This document shows, in pieces, positions 36,697 through 45,628 of a stretch of 64,000 nucleotides of DNA. Position numbers and translations under genes: made by a program. Below the pieces are notes generated by a model. It saw nothing but the letters and a program-made list of their open reading frames with translations. It searched no databases and had not been told where the DNA came from. The DNA is taken from NCBI GenBank assembly GCA_001642945.1, contig LGRT01000014.1:124001-188000 (forward strand), written 5' to 3'. Source of the DNA: Rhodobacteraceae bacterium SB2 (GTDB lineage: Bacteria; Pseudomonadota; Alphaproteobacteria; Rhodobacterales; Rhodobacteraceae). Numbering within the stretch: position 1 is the first letter of the stretch; each line of letters opens with the position of its first letter.

Positions 36697-37344
36697 ATGA
36701 GCAGTGCGTATTCTCCTCCTGATGAGCCATTGAATATCCTTTACGATGATCATCAGATCGTTGTGGTGGACAAACCGGCGGGCCTGCTATCGGTGCCCGG
36801 GCGCGGGCCACATTTGGCCGATTGTCTGATTACCCGGGTCCAAGCGGTTTTCCCCAGCGCGCTATTGGTGCATCGGCTTGACCGGGATACATCCGGCGTG
36901 ATGGTCTTTGCGCTGAGCGCGCATGCGCAGCGGCATATATCGCTGCAATTTGAGCAGCGCAAAACCCAAAAAACCTATATTGCGCTTGTTGCCGGGCAGG
37001 TGCAGGACAAAACGGGCATCGTGGATTTGCCCTTGATTGTGGACTGGCCCAACCGGCCGCGGCAGATGGTGTGCCATGAAACCGGAAAGCCGGCTGTTAC
37101 CGAGTGGCAGGTGATGCGTGCGAAAGACACGGAAACCCGTTTGCGTTTAAAACCCAAAACCGGACGCTCGCATCAATTGCGCGTGCATTGTTTGGCGCTT
37201 GGTCATCCGATTTTAGGCGATCCGTTTTACGCCAGCGACGCCGCGGCAGAATATCCGCGGATGATGCTGCATTCGGAAGAGCTTCGCCTCAAACACCCTG
37301 AAACGGGCAAAGGGCTGAAATTTCGCAGCCCCGCGCCGTTTTAA
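36697..37344 (+). CDS. RluA-family pseudouridine synthase
   Basis: 215 residues; converts uridine to pseudouridine in rRNA or tRNA. The catalytic aspartate lies in HRLDRDTSGVMVFAL (~residues 66-80), preceded by VVVDKPAGLLSVPG and followed by KPKTGRSHQLRVH and GHPILGDPFY, all family motifs. No S4 domain is present, so it is a short RluA/RluC-catalytic-domain type; which uridine it modifies is unclear. ATG 36697 gives the family-like start; the open frame from 36655 adds an unlike extension. It is convergent with dnaE2. Confidence 0.88.
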   Translation: MSSAYSPPDEPLNILYDDHQIVVVDKPAGLLSVPGRGPHLADCLITRVQAVFPSALLVHRLDRDTSGVMVFALSAHAQRHISLQFEQRKTQKTYIALVAGQVQDKTGIVDLPLIVDWPNRPRQMVCHETGKPAVTEWQVMRAKDTETRLRLKPKTGRSHQLRVHCLALGHPILGDPFYASDAAAEYPRMMLHSEELRLKHPETGKGLKFRSPAPF

Positions 37345-37399
37345 CTTTTTTAGCCAATCTTTAGCAGCCTGACCAAGAGCGGTGTTTCCTCCGCATGGA

Positions 37400-40297
37400 T
37401 CAATTGTTTTCTGTGCATTCTGGGGTAAGAAGCGGACGGATCAGCGCAACGGGATGGGCCTTTAGGCTGAAGCGTGTGGCAATATAATCTTCTACCACCT
37501 CTTCCCCCAGCCCCATCTTAGGCAGATTGGCAGCCGGTTCTTGGATCGCTTCACCATCCATATCATGCGCAAAAAGCGGCAATTGATTGGGGGCTGTGAT
37601 GGCTTTTGCCTGCCAAAGCGCCGCGCGGCGTGAGAGGCCTAAAGATGCAAAAACATCGGCTTCGGCCAAGCGCGTCAAGACGTGTGGAGGGGTGCCGGCG
37701 CGGCGCCAGATATCTTCGATAGATTGATAGCCATTGCCCCGCGCGGCGGCGATCCAGCCGGCCTCTTCTTCGCGCAGCCCTTTGATTTGGCGAAAGCCAA
37801 GCCGCAAAGCCAGGCCGCCACGCCCATCCGGCTCCAGCTTATTTTCCCAATGGCTGGTATTGATACAAATAGGCCGGATCGCCACATCATGATTTTGGGC
37901 ATCACGAATGATTTGAGCTGGTGTATAAAATCCCATGGGCTGCGAATTCAAAAGCGCGCAGGCAAAAATCCCTGGATGGTGGCATTTTATCCAAGCGCTG
38001 GCATAGACCAGCAGCGCAAAGCTGGCAGCATGGCTTTCGGGAAATCCATAATTGCCAAAGCCTTCGATTTGAGAAAAGCAGCGCTCGGCAAATTCGGCTT
38101 CATAGCCATTTTTGCGCATACCATTTAAAAATCGGCTTTTTAACGCGCCAACATTGCCGTGTTTTTTAAACGTGGCCAATGCGCGGCGCAGTTGATCGGC
38201 CTCATCGGGGCTAAACCCCGCTCCGATAATCGCGATTTGCATCGCCTGCTCTTGAAACAGCGGCACGCCAAGCGTTTTGCCAAGCACATCCCCCAATGCA
38301 TCCGAGGGAAATTCAACGGTTTCCTCTTTGTTACGCCGGCGCAGATAAGGATGCACCATATCCCCCTGAATGGGGCCTGGCCGCACAATCGCCACTTCGA
38401 TCACCAAATCATAAAAACAGCGGGGTTGCATCCGTGGCAAAAAGTTCATCTGCGCGCGGCTTTCCACTTGGAACACGCCAATACTATCGGCTTTACAGAG
38501 CATTTGATAGGTTTTGGGATCCTCGGGCGGCAGGCTGGCCAGCGTATAGTCTTGGCCCAAATGTTGCCGGATCAACTCAAATGACCGGCGCAGACAGCTG
38601 AGCATGCCCAGGCTCAGCACATCCACTTTTAAAATCCCCAACGCATCAATATCATCCTTATCCCAGCAAATGACGGTGCGATCCTCCATACTGGCATTTT
38701 CAATCGGCACCAATTCATCCAGCCGCCCTTCGGTGATCACAAACCCGCCCACATGCTGGCTGAGATGGCGTGGAAACCCGATAATCTCTTCGATCAAGGC
38801 CAAAGTTTGACGCAATCGGCGGTCGCTGGGATCAAGCCCGATGTCGCGCAACCGCTCCGCACTTGGTCCTTCGCTGCTAAAAAAACGCCATAATTGGGAG
38901 GCGATCAGAGCCAGCGTATCTTGGCTGAGCCCCATTGCGCTGCCAACTTCGCGAATGGCGCGTTTGCCGCGGTAATGGACCACCGTGGCGCAAAGCCCAG
39001 CGCGGTGGCGGCCATAGCGTTGGTAAATATATTGGATCACCTCTTCGCGCCGCTCATGTTCGAAATCAACATCAATATCGGGGGGCTCGTCGCGGGCTTC
39101 CGAGACAAAACGCTCAAACACCATCGTGCCAATTTCCGGGCTGACCGAGGTAACGCCCAAACAATAGCACACCACGGAATTGGCCGCAGAGCCGCGCCCT
39201 TGGCAGAGGATATTTTGGTCGCGGGCAAATTTTACAATATCATGTACGGTGAGAAAATACGGCGCATAGGCCAATTTTGCGATCAAGCTAAGTTCATGCT
39301 CAAGCAGTGTTTTTACTTTCTGCGAGGCGCCATCTGGATAGCGCCAGGCCAAACCATTATAGGCCAAACGACGCAAGCGTTGATCGGGGGTTTCATGGCC
39401 ATCGCGCTCTGAGGGGTAATCATAGCGCAGCTCTGAAAGGGAAAAATGCAGGGTTTTCAAAAGCGCAGGCAAGGTGGAAAGTGCCTTTGGATAAGCGTGG
39501 AATATTCGGTGCATTTCAGCTTCGGAGCGCAGCCGCTGCTCGGCATTGACGAGGGCCGAACGCCCCAGCTGTTCGACTGTTTTACCGTTGCGAATAGCGG
39601 TTAAAACATCGGCCAGCCGGCGCCGGCTGGCATGGTGCAAAATCGGTCGGGCACTGGCCAAAAGCGGCAGGCCTAACTGGTGGGCGAGGGCGGCGATGGC
39701 CGCAAAACGATGCGTATCTTGCCCGTCATAGGCCGGCGCCATGAGCATATGCATTCTGGTTTCAAAGCGGCGGGTCAGCTGATGCGCTTGTTCCCGCCAG
39801 TCTTGCCCGCCGCCTTGCTGGTGAAGCGCTGGTGGCGGATGCAGCAGCAGATGGAGATCGCCGCTATGTTCTAGCAGATCATTTAAATCCAAAATGCAGG
39901 CTCCCTTTTTTGCCCGCAATCGGCCCTTTGATAATATCCGGCATAAATTTGCCCAGCCAAGGCGGGTTTGGCAAAGCGTGGTCGCGCGCAATCCGCTTTG
40001 CAGCACCAATTGCGCGGCGGGCAATACGCGCGGTATATTTAAAATGGCTGCCGAAACGTAGAATTGATCCTGAGCCGGTGCCGCTGGCCCGTAAATATCC
40101 GCCGCTTGTCTGAGTTTGACTTGGCGTGCAATTTTTTGCGCTTGGCTATGCGCGCGCACGATGCCTGCAACCGAATTGACATCGGCAATGGCGATTGCCG
40201 GATAGCCGAGCAAAGCCGCCCGCTCCATATATTCTTCGGGATGCGAGGCTCCGGTGAGGAAGGTGAAATTGGATGTTATCGAGAGTTCCGCGAACAT
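37400..40297 (-). CDS. dnaE2: Error-prone DNA polymerase DnaE2/ImuC, short C-terminus
   Basis: C-family polymerase for damage-induced mutagenesis, 965 residues against roughly 1050-1100 for most homologues. The PHP domain starts at FAELSITSNFTFLTGASHPEE. The polymerase active-site aspartates lie in PPDIDVDFEHERREEV and KVDVLSLGML. Helix-hairpin-helix sequence follows to SLKAHPVALIRPLL, where family members normally continue into an OB-fold domain of about 100 residues. Here translation stops nine codons later (TPECTENN), and the next 55 bp lead into the convergent pseudouridine synthase gene. A LexA box precedes the start. The usual partners imuA and imuB are not adjacent. Confidence 0.9.
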   Translation of the reverse strand: MFAELSITSNFTFLTGASHPEEYMERAALLGYPAIAIADVNSVAGIVRAHSQAQKIARQVKLRQAADIYGPAAPAQDQFYVSAAILNIPRVLPAAQLVLQSGLRATTLCQTRLGWANLCRILSKGRLRAKKGACILDLNDLLEHSGDLHLLLHPPPALHQQGGGQDWREQAHQLTRRFETRMHMLMAPAYDGQDTHRFAAIAALAHQLGLPLLASARPILHHASRRRLADVLTAIRNGKTVEQLGRSALVNAEQRLRSEAEMHRIFHAYPKALSTLPALLKTLHFSLSELRYDYPSERDGHETPDQRLRRLAYNGLAWRYPDGASQKVKTLLEHELSLIAKLAYAPYFLTVHDIVKFARDQNILCQGRGSAANSVVCYCLGVTSVSPEIGTMVFERFVSEARDEPPDIDVDFEHERREEVIQYIYQRYGRHRAGLCATVVHYRGKRAIREVGSAMGLSQDTLALIASQLWRFFSSEGPSAERLRDIGLDPSDRRLRQTLALIEEIIGFPRHLSQHVGGFVITEGRLDELVPIENASMEDRTVICWDKDDIDALGILKVDVLSLGMLSCLRRSFELIRQHLGQDYTLASLPPEDPKTYQMLCKADSIGVFQVESRAQMNFLPRMQPRCFYDLVIEVAIVRPGPIQGDMVHPYLRRRNKEETVEFPSDALGDVLGKTLGVPLFQEQAMQIAIIGAGFSPDEADQLRRALATFKKHGNVGALKSRFLNGMRKNGYEAEFAERCFSQIEGFGNYGFPESHAASFALLVYASAWIKCHHPGIFACALLNSQPMGFYTPAQIIRDAQNHDVAIRPICINTSHWENKLEPDGRGGLALRLGFRQIKGLREEEAGWIAAARGNGYQSIEDIWRRAGTPPHVLTRLAEADVFASLGLSRRAALWQAKAITAPNQLPLFAHDMDGEAIQEPAANLPKMGLGEEVVEDYIATRFSLKAHPVALIRPLLTPECTENN

Positions 40298-40309
40298 ACG
40301 CCCTTATAT

Positions 40310-40324
40310 GTTCACTATTTGTTC
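40310..40324. promoter_or_regulatory. LexA (SOS) box of dnaE2
   Basis: GTTC-ACTATTT-GTTC on the plus strand (GAAC-N7-GAAC in the direction of dnaE2), exactly the alphaproteobacterial LexA direct repeat. It lies 13-27 bp before the dnaE2 start. An additional GTTC half-site (40285) occurs inside the gene start. Confidence 0.88.
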
Positions 40325-40366
40325 TATTTCTAGGGTGCATTTGGATAGGTTTGTTTCTTTTGCGGA

Positions 40367-41314
40367 TTATGCGTTTTCAGAAGGGGGCCGAAGCTGTTTC
40401 TTAAGTTGCAGCAGCGCCACCAAAGCGGCATCGCGCTGGGCTCTTAATTGTGCAGGCGAGGCTTCGTTTAGGCTGCTTTCGAGCCCGTTCACCAGTTTGT
40501 CTTTAATGTCGTTGGACAGCTCTGGCGTTCCAAGGTCGCGCCAGCGGGCTTCTTGGCTGGGCCCCAGATGTTGCAGATATTGGGCATAGCCGCCCGCGCC
40601 ACCTCCCAGATGATAAACCAGATTGGGCCCTAAAAATGCCCAGCGCAAGCCGGGCCCGTGCACCATCGCCCGGTCAACATCCTCAACGCTGGCGATATCA
40701 TCGGCCACGATATTCACCACTTCGCGATAAAGCGCCGCGTTGAGGCGGTTGGCAACATGTCCGATGGCTTCTTTTTTCAACACAATTACTTCGCGCTCGA
40801 AATGCTCATAAAATTGCCGAGCCTGCTGCAGAAGCGCCGGATCGCTTCGCGCACCGCCCGCCACTTCAACCAAGGGTATCAAATGGGGCGGGTTGAACGG
40901 GTGGCCAACCAAAAGCCGCTCGGGATATCGCATTTTCTCTTGAAGAGCGCTGGGCAGCAGCGCTGTTGTTGACGAGGCGATCGGGGTATCAGCGGGAAGG
41001 TAGGCTTCAACCTCTTTCAACAGCTTTTGCTTTAGATCAAGTCGGTCTGGTGCGTTTTCCTGAACCCAATCGGGGTTTTGACAGGCGGTTTTTAAGTTTG
41101 TGGTTATTGACAGCTGCGCCCAAGGCACTGCAGCGCTAAGCGGGCTGAGTTTCGCCAAATCTGCCCAGGCGGTTTTTATATAGGCGGTGATCTCGTCTTC
41201 GGCAGATGCTTTGGGCTCATAAACCGTAACGCGAGCGCCTTTGCTTAGGAAAAGCGCAGCCCAGCTGGCTCCTATTAAACCTCCGCCCAGAAGCGTGATG
41301 CCGTTTTCATACAT
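40367..41314 (-). CDS. 3-hydroxyacyl-CoA dehydrogenase family protein (carnitine dehydrogenase-like)
   Basis: NAD-dependent dehydrogenase, 315 residues from ATG 41314. It has the N-terminal Rossmann motif ITLLGGGLIGASWAALFLSKGA, the VQENAPDRLDLKQ and ASSTTALLPS segments, HPFNPPHLIPLVEV, and a C-terminal helical domain with HGPGLRWAFLGPNLVYHL. The single-domain build and the last motif resemble L-carnitine dehydrogenase and lambda-crystallin/gulonate dehydrogenase rather than beta-oxidation enzymes. Carnitine oxidation feeds glycine betaine, so a link to the nearby demethylation cluster is possible but not shown. It lies 24 nt after the DUF2794 gene. Confidence 0.78.
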   Translation of the reverse strand: MYENGITLLGGGLIGASWAALFLSKGARVTVYEPKASAEDEITAYIKTAWADLAKLSPLSAAVPWAQLSITTNLKTACQNPDWVQENAPDRLDLKQKLLKEVEAYLPADTPIASSTTALLPSALQEKMRYPERLLVGHPFNPPHLIPLVEVAGGARSDPALLQQARQFYEHFEREVIVLKKEAIGHVANRLNAALYREVVNIVADDIASVEDVDRAMVHGPGLRWAFLGPNLVYHLGGGAGGYAQYLQHLGPSQEARWRDLGTPELSNDIKDKLVNGLESSLNEASPAQLRAQRDAALVALLQLKKQLRPPSENA

Positions 41315-41338
41315 TGAGGCGCATTTCACACATTCAGG

Positions 41339-41677
41339 TCAATCCACAGCCCGGATTAATTTGCGCTCGAGCACGCGCAAAACGGTTGCCAGATCATGGC
41401 CGCGTTTCAAAATCTGACCATCCATGCCAATCACCGCATATTGGCCCTGCCGCTGGCGCAGCTTTGGGCGTTTTTCAATTCGGTAGAGCGGATGCTCTGC
41501 GGTTCTGCGAAACACCGAAAAAATCGCCACATCGCGCAGCGCGGAAATGCCATAATCACGCCATTCGCCAGCCGCCACCATACGCCCATAAAGCGATAAG
41601 ATGATGTTTAGCTCTAAACGTTGAAAGGATACGGTTTCGCTGGATCGCTCCTGCGGGAAGGCGGTGATACTGTTCAT
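41339..41677 (-). CDS. DUF2794 family protein
   Basis: 112 residues with the conserved core FQRLELNIILSLYGRMVAAG, EWRDYGIS, FRRTAEHPLYRIEKRPKL and GQILKRGHDLATVLRVLERK. The family is essentially restricted to alphaproteobacteria and uncharacterised to my knowledge. It is soluble, with basic character. It is co-directional with the dehydrogenase gene. Confidence 0.85.
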   Translation of the reverse strand: MNSITAFPQERSSETVSFQRLELNIILSLYGRMVAAGEWRDYGISALRDVAIFSVFRRTAEHPLYRIEKRPKLRQRQGQYAVIGMDGQILKRGHDLATVLRVLERKLIRAVD

Positions 41678-41822
41678 GGTTTAAATCTTGCTGCCTTTGC
41701 GCGTGAAATCAAGCGCTTTGGAACTGAATTGAAAAAATAGTTCATATTAAGACAGAGTTTCAAGATCTATGCCCGCCGCAAAGGCGGCGGACATAGGAAT
41801 ATTTTATCCCAAATGGGGGAAT

Positions 41823-43142
41823 TTAATCCTCTTCTGGTATCAGCAGGTTCAGCACAATCGCCAAGAAAGCGGTTGGTGCAACGGCAGAGGTGGCCAGTGT
41901 TTTCCAGACGCCCGGCAAATACTGAACCGCGCTTGGAACCAAGTTCAGCCCCAAACCAGCCGTCAGTGATATGGCGATGATGATCATGTTGCGGCGGGTC
42001 ATTTTCACCTCAGACAACACGTTCATTCCCGCAGCCGCTACCATCCCGAACATCACAATCACACCGCCGCCCAAAACTGGCATTGGCATCGAGGCGATTA
42101 TGGCTCCGATTTTTGGCAGCAAGCCGGCCAAGACCAGGATAATCCCAGCAATCGTGACCACGTGCCGGCTCATCACGCCGGTCATGCCAACAATCCCTAC
42201 ATTCTGGCTAAAAGAGGTGTTTGGCAAGCCGCCAAAGACCCCGGCAACCGCCGTGCCCAGACCATCCGCATAGGTTGCGCCAGAAATTTCTTCATCTGTT
42301 GCCGTGCGCCCGGCGCCGGCTTTGGTTGTGGCCGAGGCATCGCCAACTGTTTCAACCGCCGAGACGATCGAGATCAAGGTTACCGCGATCACCGCACCGA
42401 GATTAAACTCGAACCCGTAAGGCATGACTTGCAAGTTGGTGATCATACTGGCTTTGGCCACGCCGCCAAAGGACACCATGCCAAGCATATAGGCAAGCGC
42501 ATAGCCGGCCAGCAAGCCAATTAAGATTGCTGCATTGGATAATGCGCCCGAGGTGCGGAATTTAACCAAAAGCGCCACGATGATCACAGTCAGTGCGACC
42601 GACCAATGTTTCAGCGAACCAAAGCTGTCTGCTGTCATCTGGAAGTCTGCGGCGCCGCCAGCGGCGTATTTAATCCCCACAGGGATAAGATAAAGGCCAA
42701 TTGCCAAAATCACCAAGCCGGTGACCAAAGGTGGGAACCAACTGCGAATGCTGCTGATCACCGAGCCAAGCGCAAAATGGATCAGGCCTGCGATGATGCA
42801 TGAGGTAAGCGCAACGCTTAACCCTTGCGTGGCTGCCAGCCCAGCAAGCACGCCGACAAAGGCAAAGCTTGTGCCTTGCATGATCGGCAGACGCGCCCCA
42901 ACTGGGCCAATGCCAATGGTTTGAAACAGTGTTGCAATACCCGCGAAAAGCATGGCCATTTGGATCAGATAGATTTGCTCTGGACTGCCAAAACCAAGCC
43001 CTGCGGCACCGGCGACAATAATCGCGGGTGTGACATTTGAGGCAAACATTGCCAATACATGCTGCAGGCCAAGCGGCAGTGCTTGCCCCAGCGGCGGCGT
43101 TATATTCGGATCGCTGTAGCTGTTATTCGATGTCGATGTCAT
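41823..43142 (-). CDS. NCS2-family xanthine/urate permease
   Basis: Inner-membrane nucleobase:cation symporter, 439 residues with about 14 hydrophobic segments. The family opening GLQHVLAMFASNVTPAIIVA and the signature-bearing PNTSFSQNVGIVGMTGVMSR are present. NCS2 members import uracil, xanthine or urate. Its position after puuE-uraD and allA strongly favours urate or xanthine. A 51-nt spacer separates it from allA. Confidence 0.9.
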   Translation of the reverse strand: MTSTSNNSYSDPNITPPLGQALPLGLQHVLAMFASNVTPAIIVAGAAGLGFGSPEQIYLIQMAMLFAGIATLFQTIGIGPVGARLPIMQGTSFAFVGVLAGLAATQGLSVALTSCIIAGLIHFALGSVISSIRSWFPPLVTGLVILAIGLYLIPVGIKYAAGGAADFQMTADSFGSLKHWSVALTVIIVALLVKFRTSGALSNAAILIGLLAGYALAYMLGMVSFGGVAKASMITNLQVMPYGFEFNLGAVIAVTLISIVSAVETVGDASATTKAGAGRTATDEEISGATYADGLGTAVAGVFGGLPNTSFSQNVGIVGMTGVMSRHVVTIAGIILVLAGLLPKIGAIIASMPMPVLGGGVIVMFGMVAAAGMNVLSEVKMTRRNMIIIAISLTAGLGLNLVPSAVQYLPGVWKTLATSAVAPTAFLAIVLNLLIPEED

Positions 43143-43193
43143 CTTGTCCTCCTATTGACTAAATAGTTAGAATACCGCCTCTTTTTTGAACGG

Positions 43194-43688
43194 TTAGGAA
43201 CCTTGTGGTACAACTATATATGGTATGTCAAAGAAAATCTCTTCTAGATTTTCTCCTGATCCGATCCGATCTACCACTGCAAACAGCCCAGGATCCTCTA
43301 GCGGGGTCAACACTCCATGCCAAATGTTACGATGGAAATTGATCGCTTGGCCGGGATCTGACAGGAAGGCAAGGGGCCTGCCGGGGCGGTTGTTTTTGTC
43401 TGAAGCCACGATAATTAGAAAGCGATTCATGCTCATCGGAATAAAAGCTTGTGAGCCTTCAGGGTGGCGTTCCATCATCGTTAATTGATAGGGTAGGGTG
43501 CGCGGCGTGGCGTTAAAGAGGCTTATGCCTGCCCTACCATCGGAAAAATTCAAACGCGCCAAATCATGAAATCGCCCGCAAAGCCCCTGATTGATGATTT
43601 TATCGGCTGTGCCCTTTGCCTCTAAAATATCGCCAAATGGAGCAAACGCGGTGGAAGTAAGGGGCTGGGTGACAATCTCTTGGCTCAT
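43194..43688 (-). CDS. allA: Ureidoglycolate lyase
   Basis: 164 residues; splits ureidoglycolate into glyoxylate and urea, a late step of allantoin breakdown. The cupin-like AllA fold is recognised from TSTAFAPFGDILEAKG at the start, MMERHPEGSQAFIPMSMNRF in the middle and NIWHGVLTPL near the end. ATG 43688 overlaps the TGA of puuE-uraD, giving translational coupling; the frame extends further upstream inside that gene without family features. Allantoicase, needed between allantoate and ureidoglycolate, is not in the window. Confidence 0.9.
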   Translation of the reverse strand: MSQEIVTQPLTSTAFAPFGDILEAKGTADKIINQGLCGRFHDLARLNFSDGRAGISLFNATPRTLPYQLTMMERHPEGSQAFIPMSMNRFLIIVASDKNNRPGRPLAFLSDPGQAINFHRNIWHGVLTPLEDPGLFAVVDRIGSGENLEEIFFDIPYIVVPQGS

Positions 43689-45100
43689 GGCAACAGTTGC
43701 TGCAAACGCAGCTCGGCAATGCGCTCGACCTGCCGGCACGCGGTTTCAAACTCATCCGCGCTGTCATGCGCCAGCCGCGTTTGAAAGGCTGATAAGATCT
43801 CCGCCTTGCTAAAATCGCGCACGGCAATGATGAACGGGAAACCGTGCTTTTTCACATAGGCTGCGTTTAAATGGGTAAATTCGGCATGCTCTGCCTCGGT
43901 TAATGCATCAAGGCCCACCGAGGCTTGCTCTGAGGTCGACTCGGCGGTAAGGCGGTCTGCCTGCGCCAGTTTTCCCGCCAGATCCGGATGCGCGCGCAAA
44001 ACACCCAGTCTGGCCTCACCAGAGGCGGATCGGAAGATCCGCGCCAGCGCGTTATGCAGCCCGATCGCGCTGTCATGCGCAGGCCCCAATTCCAGATCAA
44101 ACGCGCCCTCGGCGATCCAAGCCGAATGTTCAAATACTCCGCCATATTGCTCTATAAATTGATCCTTTTGCATGGAGGAGGGCCGCTCAAATGGCTGCGG
44201 GGGGTGATGCTTGGCCCAGTGCTCGGCGATCTCAATGCGGCGGGCAAACCACACATCTTCATGGCTTTTTGCATAATCCATGAAGCGGCGCAGCGCCATA
44301 ATGCGCCCCGGGCGTCCGATCAGCCGGCAATGCAGCCCGATTGACATCATTTTGGGAGCGCCTGCGCTTCCTTCGGCGTAAAGCGCATCAAAACTATCTT
44401 TCAAATAGCTGTAAAACTGATCACCTGAATTAAACCCTTGGGGGGCGGCAAAGCGCATATCATTGGCATCTAACGTATAGGGAATAATCAGCTGATCATG
44501 CCCGTTAATCTTGCGCCAATAAGGCAGATCATCCGCATATTCATCCGAAATATAATCAAACTCGCCTTGCGCAGCCACAAGATCTACTGTGTTCATTGAG
44601 CAGCGCCCCGTATACCAGCCGCGCGGCCGCTCGCCCACCACTTCAGTGTGCAGCCGCACAGCCTCGGCGATTTGCGCCTGTTCTTCTGCATGCGGCATGT
44701 CTTTATGCTCGACCCATTTTAAGCCATGGCTGGCAATTTCCCACTCTGCGCTTTGCATCGCCCGCATTTGCTCGGGATTGCGCGCCAAAGCTGTGGCAAC
44801 GCCATATACCGTTGCTGGGATCTGCTGTTCGGTAAACAGCCGGTGCACGCGCCAGAATCCGGCCCGTGCGCCATAATCATAAAGGCTTTCCATATTCCAA
44901 TGGCGTTGCCCTTGCCATTGCGCCGCTCCAACGATCTCTGACAGAAACGCTTCCGAAGCTGTATCGCCATGCAATAGGCAGTTTTCGCCACCCTCTTCGT
45001 AATTGATCACGAATTGCACCGCAATCTTCGCCTTATTTGGCCAGTTCGCATGGGGCGGGGTGGCGCCGTATCCGCGCATGTCGCGTGTATAGCGGTTCAT
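43685..45100 (-). CDS. puuE: Fused allantoinase (PuuE) and OHCU decarboxylase (UraD)
   Basis: 471 residues with two domains. Residues 1-~300 are a polysaccharide-deacetylase-like allantoinase (VQFVINYEEGGENCLLHGD, WEIASHGLKWVEH, PRGWYTGRCSMNT). Residues ~310-471 are 2-oxo-4-hydroxy-4-carboxy-5-ureidoimidazoline decarboxylase (GGVFEHSAWIAEGAFD, LRAHPDLAGKLA, KKHGFPFIIAVRDFSK). The protein would thus turn OHCU into S-allantoin and then allantoate. This fusion is known in other proteobacteria. It is divergent from uraH-puuD across a 150-nt promoter region and overlaps allA by 4 nt. Confidence 0.93.
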   Translation of the reverse strand: MNRYTRDMRGYGATPPHANWPNKAKIAVQFVINYEEGGENCLLHGDTASEAFLSEIVGAAQWQGQRHWNMESLYDYGARAGFWRVHRLFTEQQIPATVYGVATALARNPEQMRAMQSAEWEIASHGLKWVEHKDMPHAEEQAQIAEAVRLHTEVVGERPRGWYTGRCSMNTVDLVAAQGEFDYISDEYADDLPYWRKINGHDQLIIPYTLDANDMRFAAPQGFNSGDQFYSYLKDSFDALYAEGSAGAPKMMSIGLHCRLIGRPGRIMALRRFMDYAKSHEDVWFARRIEIAEHWAKHHPPQPFERPSSMQKDQFIEQYGGVFEHSAWIAEGAFDLELGPAHDSAIGLHNALARIFRSASGEARLGVLRAHPDLAGKLAQADRLTAESTSEQASVGLDALTEAEHAEFTHLNAAYVKKHGFPFIIAVRDFSKAEILSAFQTRLAHDSADEFETACRQVERIAELRLQQLLP

Positions 45101-45250
45101 TTTCTGCTCTCCTTACTGCCGCCAATCATGGCCCTACCGGCGCAATACATGTTAAATTTTATTTCTGCTTAGGACCAGTTGCCGCACAGGCTTGTGCCTT
45201 TTGAAAATTCAGCCAATATAGCCGGGATTTGATTTGTGAAAAGAGTACTT

Positions 45251-45607
45251 ATGCAAGGCTATTTGACAACCCATGTTTTGGATACCGCGCGGGGCTGCCC
45301 CGCTGCGGGACTGAAAATAGAGCTAATCCGCCATGTGCCCGAGACTGGCCCGATCGCTTTACAAACCACAATAACAAATGCAGATGGTCGCACCGATGGG
45401 CCGATTTTACCGCAAGATGCTTTTAAATTAGGCAGTTATGAATTGATTTTTCACGCAGGCGCCTATCTGCGCGCGCAGGGGCAGATTGAGGAGGCTGCGG
45501 TTTTTCTGGAGATGATTCCGATCCGATTCGAAATGCGCAGCGCCGATCATTATCACGTGCCGTTATTGCTGTCTCCTTACGGGTATTCAACCTATCGCGG
45601 CAGCTAG
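45251..45607 (+). CDS. uraH: 5-hydroxyisourate hydrolase
   Basis: Transthyretin-like enzyme, 118 residues, hydrolysing 5-hydroxyisourate to OHCU. The N-terminal LTTHVLDTARGCPAAGL and C-terminal YHVPLLLSPYGYSTYRGS (ending in the diagnostic YRGS) are intact. ATG 45251 fits the family; GTG 45236 would add five residues. It lies 21 nt before puuD, whose product is its substrate's source. Confidence 0.95.
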   Translation: MQGYLTTHVLDTARGCPAAGLKIELIRHVPETGPIALQTTITNADGRTDGPILPQDAFKLGSYELIFHAGAYLRAQGQIEEAAVFLEMIPIRFEMRSADHYHVPLLLSPYGYSTYRGS

Positions 45608-45628
45608 CAAAATCTGTGGAGAATAAGA

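Noticed and set aside
36532-36811. Short minus-strand frames across the start of the RluA-family gene
   Set aside because: No ribosome site or family similarity, and they overlap a convincing gene.
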